Positions 56,168-64,000 of a stretch of DNA of 64,000 nucleotides are shown here, in pieces (position 1 is the first letter of the stretch; the number at the start of each line of letters is the position of its first letter). A model generated the notes under the pieces. That model saw only the letters and a program-made list of their open reading frames with translations, did no database searches and had not been told where the DNA came from. The position numbers and the translations under genes were made by a program. This DNA comes from Haliclystus octoradiatus (lineage: Eukaryota; Cnidaria; Staurozoa; Stauromedusae; Haliclystidae): NCBI GenBank assembly GCA_916610825.1, contig OU744453.1, positions 19,955,301 through 20,019,300 on the forward strand. Direction: 5' to 3'.

Positions 56168-56451
56168 TGTAGGAACCTTCCCGAACCCTCTTGACATTCT
56201 AGAACATAGGATAACCTACATGACTCATATAATGACAACGCATGATCTATAATGACAACGCACAATCTAGAAGTTTCTAGCTTTCTTTTAAAACACTATA
56301 AATACAGCAAATGTAGAATATTATCTTATTATCTTTAAACTAACTTACTATCAACATATCAACTTGGAATTACTATTATTATTCATAAGAAGAAATATAT
56401 AAATCAATTCAACTTACGTTGTTATTATTGTTTCTTCAATATAATTCTACA
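56168..56451 (+). repeat. Probable 5' LTR of the gypsy element
   Basis: A 284-bp segment bounded by TGTAGGAACC and AATTCTACA (inverted TGTAG/CTACA ends), with TATAAATA at 56297-56304. It contains a 20-bp direct duplication (ATAATGACAACGCATGATCT and a near copy). The boundaries are inferred without the second LTR. A TGGTCCGTCG at 56464 is a weak primer-site candidate, 12 bp beyond the LTR. Confidence 0.65.
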
Positions 56452-56549
56452 GTTCTCATCAATTGGTCCGTCGAATTTTCTGGAGATTCTCTTGCTATTT
56501 TTTTTTATTATTATTACATCCATCAATCTACATATACTTTTCATTTATC

Positions 56550-56861
56550 ATGCCTGAGAATCAAGAACAACCACAACAAGTTGATAATGCCAACGCCGTT
56601 GAACAACAACAACACACACAAGTAGGACGCATCTCAGTCAAAGTTTCACCGTTTTATCGTAACAATTCTGCTGCTTGGTTTCGTCAATTGGAAAGCCAAT
56701 TCACCCTTGCTGGAATCATCAGAACAGATACTAAATTTCACTACTTGGTGTCCCATTTACCAGAAGACATCGCTGCTTTGGCTTTGACAGATGAAACGGC
56801 GTCTGACTATGCCACTCTCAAAACAAATGTCTTGCAACTTGTACAAAAATCAAAACAACAG
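56550..56861 (+). pseudogene. Gypsy gag, 5' part, interrupted by insertion
   Basis: Starting MPENQEQPQQ, 104 residues are encoded, including the typical gypsy gag phrase FYRNNSAAWFRQLESQF and FHYLVSHLPEDIAAL. The frame then runs into the inserted element and stops four codons later (TAA). The last nine bases are the target duplication, repeated at 60997-61005. The inserted length plus the duplication explains the change of frame between the two gag halves. Confidence 0.88.
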
Positions 56862-57415
56862 GGGCAGGTCTAAAACCCGGACACAGGTAAAATGCCGGAT
56901 AAAAAACACAGATAAAATTCCATTGTTCTTCCGTATATCACACTTCTGCTCCCGCGTCTAGTTAACTCGCGTTCAGCGGCAGAAAACAAGCATTTTAACG
57001 TTGAAATATTCAACATTCTAACGTAACAAAAACGTTAATTACAATCGAATTGTATCATTCAAAACGTATATCTATTTTAAATTATTATCTCAAGCAATAC
57101 AATTTGTCAATTTAAAACCAATATACATTTACAGTTTTATATAATTCATAGTTTAATATAGTTAAATTTGTCAAAACCAATGCTGCGCTGTTATTAGTTC
57201 TATTTGCGTTACTCTTTATAGTGTGATTGTGGCTCCGTTATGCAGTAGTTGATATTGCTATGTTTATGGAAATTAGATAAATAAGATTTGTTTTCGTGCA
57301 TTTTATTGCCGGAACTTGCTGATGAGTCCTGATCTCTGATCTTTTGTTAAGCAGTGATTATTATAGCGCATATAATTTCGTATTTCTCAACTACTGTATT
57401 AAATGTACTAATTCA
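56862..57415 (+). repeat. Left long inverted repeat
   Basis: Matches the reverse complement of 60440-60996. Shared blocks include CCCGGACACAGGTAAAATGC, AACTCGCGTTCAGCGGCAGA and GAAATACGAAATTATATGCGC (as complement). Confidence 0.85.
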
Positions 57416-58430
57416 AATGCCTGCAGAGTTCTGTGTGCAGTCATAAAGTAATACACGAAGCAATAAAATCTATATTCTACCAGCAGACAAGACAAATATC
57501 CGTTATTAGTTTCTTTTTTCATAGATCAATTAAAAATTGATAACTGTTAAATATATTAACGATCTCAAAACAACCTTTTACAGGAATTAATAGATTTGAT
57601 AAAAACCCTGTAATCCCAAATGATCTTATATCGAGTGCACAGTATCAGTGTATAACAGCACCCTTTATATGTGTATTCTTTCCGCAAGTATATTCTATTT
57701 CGAAATGAATGCGTCAGTATATACTGTCTCTATTTGTGATGTTGGATGATTGCTAGACCATAACTGAATATTTGATCGAGAGCTGAGTTACACCTTCTAT
57801 AATGTCTATAATGCGTGATTCCAAATCCATCATCTCCTTTAGAAAAGCACAGGACATGTCCTTCATTGTATATGGCTTCTTAAAAAAGCCGGATAGAATT
57901 TTTTTGTTTCTATATACCAACAAGATGAACAGTGTTGACTAACTTTACTAGGATTGTCATTATACGACTCTATATATCCTTGCCATTTGATTGTTGTGTT
58001 AATTTCGCGTAAATTATTGTCTTACGGTGATTGATTGAGTTTGGAAATAAAGGCTTTACTTGTAACTTACTTAGAGTCAATGGATTTCTTTTGGCAGCCA
58101 AATACCGTTAAAAATGCATGGTATATGTTTTCGCTATTCTAGCAAGCAAGAAGCTGTTTTTCCAAAACTTCCGAAATCAAAAGTTAGGGGTGTCACGCAC
58201 CCCTACACCCGTACTATTTTCGGCCTTGCTTGATATCACGATATATAGTCATTAGATGTATATGGGATATAATTGGAAACATTTCATGACAATATATCTT
58301 GATTGTAATCAGATACAGCCATTCAAGTTGATATGGGGATGTAATAGGGGTTTTCAAAATACCGATAGTTCACTTTCAGCAACGTTAACGTGTAGGTCTC
58401 TCAAATGAGAGCGAGACATGCCAATGACTA
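57416..58430. other. Middle of the inserted element, left of the LINE piece
   Basis: No open frame or family recognised. It contains AGGGGTGTCACGCACCCCTA, a short palindrome at about 58186-58207. AT-rich otherwise. Confidence 0.4.
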
Positions 58431-58436
58431 TAGTTA

Positions 58437-59225
58437 TCACTGAATGTCAAACCTTAACTCTGAAGACGATATTGCTATCTTAACAAATAGCATATCTGAT
58501 GCACAACAGCTTCTTGATGAAGTTGAATGGGTTGGTAAAACGGTAGGCTTGACAATTAACACGACCAAGACGAAATTTATTGCTTTAGGCATAAAACAGG
58601 CACACCTTGCTACATCTAATGGTGACATAGAACGTGTAGATTCGTTCAAGTACCTAGGTTCTGTACTTCCATCTTCTTCAGATGATTTAACACAACGTAG
58701 AGGCCAGGCTTGGGCAGCCATTAGAGGTCTGAATAAATTCTGGGCGTCCGATGTCAACACTGACGTTAAGTTAAGACTGTTCAGACACACGATAGAACCT
58801 GTTCTATTATATACATCTGAAACGTGGGTTCTATCAACCTCACTATTGACCCGACTTGACTCAGCTTATGACGCCATGCTTCGGCATGCTTTAGGAGTAC
58901 ATTGGCCCAACTTACTGTCTACTGCTAAACTTAGAAAACTTTCCCCTTCTAAGATGTCTTTTTTAGGTCACATCGAAAGATCAAAGACGTATGCCCCTCA
59001 ACCGCTGCATGACATCCTTCATTGGTAACCGAAGGAGATGCTTCGACGGGGCTATGGGAGAGTAGTATCTTTTCATAATGTTTTGTATCGTGAATTGTGT
59101 TATTTAAAATTTTCTTTGTCAGCTATGTCTGACCGTGTTTTGTGGCGTTCTTTGTGTAGCAAATATGTAAGGCGTAAGAGGGACGGCACATTCCTATAAT
59201 GTGACTGTCTATACTACTACTACTA
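58437..59225 (+). pseudogene. 5'-truncated LINE: reverse transcriptase C-terminal part and 3' tail
   Basis: The frame 58444-59028 (194 codons) reads EDDIAILTNSISDAQQLLDE (degenerate ADD box and following helix), then GLTINTTKTKFIAL, FKYLGSVLPSSSDDL, IRGLNKFW and VLLYTSETWVLSTS. This is the palm/thumb end of a non-LTR reverse transcriptase of the craniofacial-development-protein-2-like type common in invertebrate genomes. After the stop, a 3' UTR ends in ACTACTACTAC at about 59212-59225. Its last 96 bp recur at 45230-45326. The N-terminal endonuclease and most of the reverse transcriptase are missing, typical of 5' truncation. Confidence 0.8.
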
Positions 59226-60439
59226 ATGTCAAACCTGGACATGTATGAATACAAATTAAAAGATTTCTTGAAAATGAGACCAGTTTTGATAAGTTAGAAG
59301 CAACCTTTCAAGTTGACTAATTATGGTTGACTAAGGGGCATTTAGATATTGGGCCCTGGGCATACATTAATCACAGAAGCTTAGCTATCAACTAAAGTTG
59401 TATCTATATAAGCGCTCCCGATCAATCCGAGCAGCCGTTGTTACCAGAAATAAAAGGTTAGCGTTGATAGGACAGGCTTTGAGAAAACAATTGATGCCCT
59501 TAACAATGATACTTGCCATCAGAGGAACATTTCAACAGCAGCTAATTGAAGATTTACACTCAATAGGTATATCTGATGGGAAGTACATTATCAATAGAAT
59601 GCACTAAACAAAACTACTAATTTACCGTATTGCTTATCTTTATTATTTGACATCGCAAGTTTACTTAAAATGGGAATAAACCTCCAGACTATCTTTACAC
59701 ATGTAGTTGACTTGCCCATGTCTCACTTTTACTTTGACGATTTTGATATGTTTAAAACCGACCATTTTAAATTTTGTTGGTTCCGCAATTCGAATTCTAA
59801 GAAATTATTTGTATTTTGAATACATCTAAGAATTATATAAAGTGATATCAAAACATCGACACGCCTCGTTCTCATTTGACAGACAAACAAGTCGGAGAAA
59901 CATAATAACTGGCTTTTTTCAAAATCTGAAAAGTAGTGAAATCGCACTTATATATGGCAGTTACAAAATATGGACTTAACACTTTTTCATTAAGTTTTTT
60001 AATTGGCTTCGATACATGTCTGAGGATGACATACTAAGATAAACAATGAGTTTTGTTGCCTGTTTTAGTGCGAGGGACATTTAACTTTCCATCCACCGGT
60101 GATCATTTTACATAAGGCTAGATTTATCTATTTTGTCTAAATAAAACGCTGTAACTCAAGTATTTCGGTTGAAGTCTCACTTATTTGATGACGGTTTTGA
60201 TATGTTGGTAAAGTGACCAACCATCGAAATTCGACAAATCAGAGTAAGCGGGACATGGAGCTTGTCAAGTATTTCGGTTATTATCGGTTTTACGTTGAAA
60301 TTGGATTTTTCTACTCCTTCGACTCTGTTTCTCCAGATCGAGTTGTTGCTCTTTTTTATTTAAATCATTCAAAAGTCAAAATGACTTTTGTTCTTCATAT
60401 CTAAATGAAATTGCACGTGAATTAACACGGCTTTTGTAA
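59226..60439. other. Middle of the inserted element, right of the LINE piece
   Basis: A 69-codon frame at 59398-59607 (KRSRSIRAAVVTRNKRLALI) has a basic composition but no recognised domain. Nothing else supportable. It might contain captured host sequence. Confidence 0.35.
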
Positions 60440-60996
60440 ATAATACATTAGTTGAGAAATACGAAATTATATGCGCTAAATAATCACTGCTCAACAACAG
60501 ATCAGAGATTCAGGACTCATCCGCAAGTTAGTGCCGGCACGAAAATAAATCTTATTTGTCTAATTTCCAACATAGCAATATCAACTACGGCATAACGGAA
60601 CCACAATCACACTGAAGAATAACGCAAATAGAAATAATAACAGCGCAGCATTGGTTTTGACAAATTTAACATATTAAACTGTGAATTATATTAAACTGTA
60701 ACTGTATATTGGTTCTAAATTGACAAATTGTATTGCTTGAGATAATTAATTTCAAATAGATATACGCTTTGAATGATACAATTCGATTGTAATTAACGTT
60801 TTTGTTAAGTTAGAATGTTAAAGATGCTCATGTTTGAATAAACGTAGTTTAAAAATATATTAACTTGATGTTGTTTTCTGCCGCTGAACGCGAGTTAACC
60901 AGACGCGGGAGCAGAAGTGAGATAAGAAAGAACAATGGAATTTTATCTGTGTTTTTTATCCGGCATTTTACCTGTGTCCGGGTTTTAGACCTGCCG
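60440..60996 (-). repeat. Right long inverted repeat
   Basis: Reverse complement of 56862-57415 with scattered substitutions and an insertion of a few tens of bases around 60828-60862. Ends at the AAACAACAG duplication. Confidence 0.85.
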
Positions 60997-61005
60997 AAAC
61001 AACAG

Positions 61006-61563
61006 CGAATTAATGAAATCTTGGGGACATACGATCTTGGTGGAGATAAGCCATCCATATTTTTACGAAAACTATCATCCAAGATGGAGCAGTGCCAATT
61101 AACGGCAGACGACGAATTACTAAAAACACAATTATTGAGATGTTTACCAGATCAACTTCGTTTGCCATTGAGCGGTTTCAGCAGCCAAACTTCAACACAG
61201 CTCGCTGAAATCGCCGATACAATGTTAAGTCTTCATAACCAAAACGCAATCAACACTGTCCGTTATCCACCACCACAATCTTCTAATCAACCAACTCAGC
61301 AAAGTCGAATATCTCTATCATCGCAAGAACTTCCATATGGTATACGAGCGTTTCATTCCAAACAACAGCCGAGGATTTGCCGATCACATTTATTTTATGG
61401 CCGAGACGCAAAATACTGCAAACCATGGTGTCACTTTCCACATTCCAATGATCACCAACCGACCGTGATGGCAAACAATGGTAGAACCCCACGCACATCA
61501 CGTGACTCATCGCCTGTCCGGTCGTCTAATGCAGAAGGTCGCCAACAACAGGGAAACGCCTAA
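61006..61563 (+). pseudogene. Gypsy gag, 3' part
   Basis: It continues the gag frame from 56861 after removal of the insertion. It encodes 185 residues to TAA at 61561-61563, including PSIFLRKLSSKMEQCQL, LLRCLPDQLRLPLSGF and a cysteine/histidine cluster CRSHLFYGRDAKYC...PWC like the gag zinc motif of many invertebrate gypsy elements. The complete gag would be about 289 aa. Separated from its start codon by 4.1 kb, it is not expressed as an intact product from this copy. Confidence 0.85.
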
Positions 61564-61594
61564 GCGCTGTCATAGCGACTGTACATGACAGTGC
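61551..61594 (+). promoter_or_regulatory. -1 ribosomal frameshift signal at the gag/pol junction
   Basis: The slippery heptamer G GGA AAC (61551-61557) lies in the gag phase. It is followed by a six-base spacer containing the gag stop. A 10-bp stem follows (61564-61573 with 61585-61594, one G-U pair) with an 11-nt loop. A -1 slip enters the pol frame, which is open from 61530. Confidence 0.75.
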
Positions 61595-64000
61595 CATTTC
61601 TATGGCAGTCACAAAATGTCTCGAACTTCATGTAAAACTGGATTACACGTACCATAAATTTCTTGTTGACACTGGGGCTGCCTGTTCTATAATTCCACCA
61701 CACTTACTTAATCACATAATCGAAGAAACTGGGATTCAATTGGTTACTGCCACTGGTGCCTCTATTCCTGTTTCTGGAAAAGTTCAATTGGAAATATCAA
61801 TTAAAGGCTTACGCCGCTCATTTCAATGGACTTTTTTAGTTGCTAATGTCACTCAACCTCTAATTGGATATGATTTTTTGTCACATTATGGCCTGATTGT
61901 CGACTGCCAAAATAGACGTCTAAGAGATCCACTAACTAAATTCCGTACATCCTGCCTGGCCATCAGTTCAATTCAACCTCATCAATTACTACTACAACCT
62001 CAATTACCTGAATCTACACCTGCCTCCATACAGTCCATGGCACAAAACTACAAAGATATCTTTGGTGTCCCATTGGCTGTCACTGGTCCCTCATCAACAT
62101 CATCATCTGTACCTCACAACACTGTTCATGTCATCGATACTGGAAATAATCAGCCGACTCATGCCAAAGCTCGTCAACTTCATCCTGCAAAGCTGAAATA
62201 TGCTCAAGAAGAATTTCAAAAGTTATTGTCAACTGGTGTCATTCGTCCCTCATCAAGTTCCTGGGCGTCGCCCCTCCACATGGTCCTGAAAAACAAAGAT
62301 GGTCAACCCACCTCAGAATGGCGTCCATGTGGTGATTATCGTGCCCTCAACCGTCTTACAAAGCGTGACTCTTACCCTCTACCTCACATTCAATGTTTCA
62401 CTCGTTCTCTTCATGGTTCATCAATTTTCACCAAGCTCGACCTAGCCAAAGCCTACCATCAAATACCTGTTTCAAAAGAAGACATTCAAAAGACCGCAAT
62501 CATCACACCATTTGGCTTATTTGAGTACACCTGTATGCCTTTTGGTCTTCGTAACGCCGCTCAAACATTTCAACGCTTCATCGACTCTATTCTCCGAGAC
62601 CTAGATTTTGCCTTAGCCTACATTGACGATATCCTAGTCTTCTCAACATCAGAAGAAGAACACCACAGACACCTCCAACAAATATTTCAAAGACTACAAC
62701 AATTTGGTCTTCGTCTACAACCTGGTAAATGTGAATTTATGAAATCCGAATTAACTTTTCTTGGTCATCACGTCACTTCAGCAGGTATTCAACCATCACC
62801 ATCCAAACTCGAAGTCATCTCCAATTGGCCAACGCCCACAAACGTCAAAGATCTTCGCAGTTTACTTGGCTTCTTAAATTTCTACCGTCGTTTTGTTCCA
62901 CAATATGCTGATATCATCTCACCACTCCAAGAACTTCTCACTACTTCACTACGCTCAAGCCGCAATTTTATATGGGAAATTCAACATACAACTGCCTTCG
63001 AAGTTATCAAACGCAAACTTTCAACAAATCTTCTACTACATCATCCTGATCCTGAATGCACAAGCTACCAGTTGGTCACAGATGCCTCAGCTCATGCCAT
63101 TGGCGCAGCACTACACCAGATGACTCCAGATGGTCCTGTCCCTATTGGTATGTTCAGTAGAAAACTTTCATCAACTCAACAACGATACAGCACATTTGAC
63201 CGTGAGTTATTGGCAGCCTATCTCAGCACATTACATTTCAGAAATCTCATCACTGGTCGCAATGTCACTCTGTTCACTGACCACAAACCTTTATCTCATG
63301 CTTTCAAAACGTCACGTCCAATGAAGTCTGACCGTAATCAACGTTACCTTGGTATCATCACTGAATATATAACTGACATCCTATACATTTGCAGAGAAGA
63401 TAATGTTGTCGCTGATGCCCTGTCTCGAATGCCTTCTACATCAACTCAATTGGTCAACTCATCTGAACACTCAGACACTGCTGATGACGATGTACCTGGT
63501 ATCAACTCTATCTCTGCTCAACCATTGACTCCTGCAACTGATCTGCCAGCCATTGCCAATGGTCAACGCCTTGCTCAACTATCTTGTAATGGTCCCAACT
63601 TTAAAGAATACGACATTGGCTCCAACCAACAACTCATCTGTGAAACTTCAGAGCCGTACCCACGCCCATTGGTCCCATCTGATCTACAACAACCAATTAT
63701 CGATACATTTCACAATCTTGGACATTTTGGTTTTCGCAAGACTGCCAATATGATAATGGAACGTTACTTTTGGCCCGACATGAGAAAACACATCAAAGAC
63801 CATTGCCGCACCTGTCAAACCTGTCAAAAAGTAAAGATTGGCCGCCACACCCGCTCTTCAATTGGTACATTTGCATTACCTTCTAACCGTTTTGAGAGTG
63901 TTCACATTGACATAGTTGGACCTCTACCTACACCTGTTTCTCCTCCTGAAGGTATCTATCAACTACCAGCCAGATATTTACTCACTATCATTGATCGTCA
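61551..64000 (+). CDS. Gypsy pol polyprotein, partial at the window end
   Basis: Entered by -1 frameshift or from the ATG at 61602, the frame is open to the window edge, at least 800 codons. Domains: aspartic protease with FLVDTGAACSIIP; reverse transcriptase with KLDLAKAYHQIPV, FGLRNAAQTFQRF and YIDDILVF; RNase H with VTDASAHAIGAAL, FDRELLAAYLS and LFTDHKPL; integrase HHCC finger (HNLGHFGFRK...CRTCQTC) and the first catalytic aspartate region (VHIDIVGPLP). The window ends at about LLTIIDR, before the rest of the integrase core. No stop or frameshift is seen. It supplies replication and integration functions for the element. Confidence 0.92.

Larger units (their letters stand above)
56862..60996. 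mobile_element. Long-terminal-inverted-repeat DNA element (Mutator/MULE-like), non-autonomous
   Basis: The 4135-bp insertion in gypsy gag starts GGGCAGGTCTAAAACCCGG and ends with the inverted complement. The inverted repeats extend about 550 bp (56862-57415 and 60440-60996) with numerous differences and one larger indel. The 9-bp duplication AAACAACAG (56853-56861, 60997-61005) and very long inverted repeats fit Mutator/MULE elements. No transposase is recognised in the 3-kb middle, which carries a LINE fragment. A foldback element of another superfamily is the main alternative. Confidence 0.8.
56168..64000 (+). mobile_element. Ty3/gypsy LTR retrotransposon, 5' part (runs off the window)
   Basis: 5' LTR, interrupted gag and intact-looking pol are in order. 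Gag is split by a 4.1-kb inverted-repeat element. Integrase is cut by the window end, so the 3' LTR and target duplication cannot be seen. Without the insertion the reading frames appear undamaged. Confidence 0.9.

Noticed and set aside
59398..59607. 69-codon basic frame inside the inverted-repeat element as a transposase remnant
   Set aside because: Too short and without any catalytic motif; listed only as unexplained sequence.

Overview
This is nuclear DNA of an invertebrate animal. It is AT-rich, its genes are split by many small GT-AG introns, there is no operon structure, and it is crowded with transposable elements: two BEL/Pao and one Ty3/gypsy LTR retrotransposon, Penelope-like and LINE fragments, tRNA-derived SINEs and several MITE families. 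The two recognised host genes resemble their vertebrate orthologues well, but I cannot fix the phylum from sequence alone. I assembled both gene models by hand from splice sites, reading phase and remembered family sequence.

Layout. (1) 1-2.2 kb: the last visible exons of an unidentified coiled-coil gene on the + strand, plus nested MITEs. (2) 2616-13972, minus strand: a complete six-exon gene for TFIIIC subunit 6 (GTF3C6, 130 aa). Its third intron holds a full-length BEL/Pao element (5066-12083) in the same orientation, with apparently identical 554-bp LTRs. Its fourth intron holds a Penelope-like GIY-YIG fragment and a SINE. (3) 13973-14604: a 632-bp gap between two divergent start codons, probably a shared promoter. 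(4) 14605-51615, plus strand: a complete 41-exon gene for the meiotic crossover helicase HFM1/MER3. The 4635-nt CDS is in phase throughout and encodes 1544 aa. Its first intron holds a second, different full-length BEL/Pao element (15228-22257), again in the sense orientation, with 498-bp LTRs that differ at about two sites. Later introns carry many copies of a TA-flanked MITE rich in TTCATGAAC, an 800-bp Harbinger-like MITE, an inverted-repeat element with a tRNA-like core and SINE copies. (5) 51.7-56.1 kb: gene-poor DNA with small repeats. (6) 56168 to the window end: the 5' part of a Ty3/gypsy element (LTR, gag, pol). Its gag is split by a 4.1-kb element with inverted repeats of about 550 bp and a 9-bp target duplication, which itself carries a LINE reverse transcriptase fragment. 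The gag/pol junction has a textbook -1 frameshift signal.

How it works together. Both host genes look functional, and both have absorbed a roughly 7-kb sense-oriented retrotransposon into an intron near the shared promoter without damage to the exons. HFM1 acts in meiotic recombination. GTF3C6 is part of the RNA polymerase III factor that recognises tRNA-type promoters, the same promoter type carried by the SINEs here. The gypsy end of the window is a layered record of insertions: a LINE fragment inside an inverted-repeat element inside gag.
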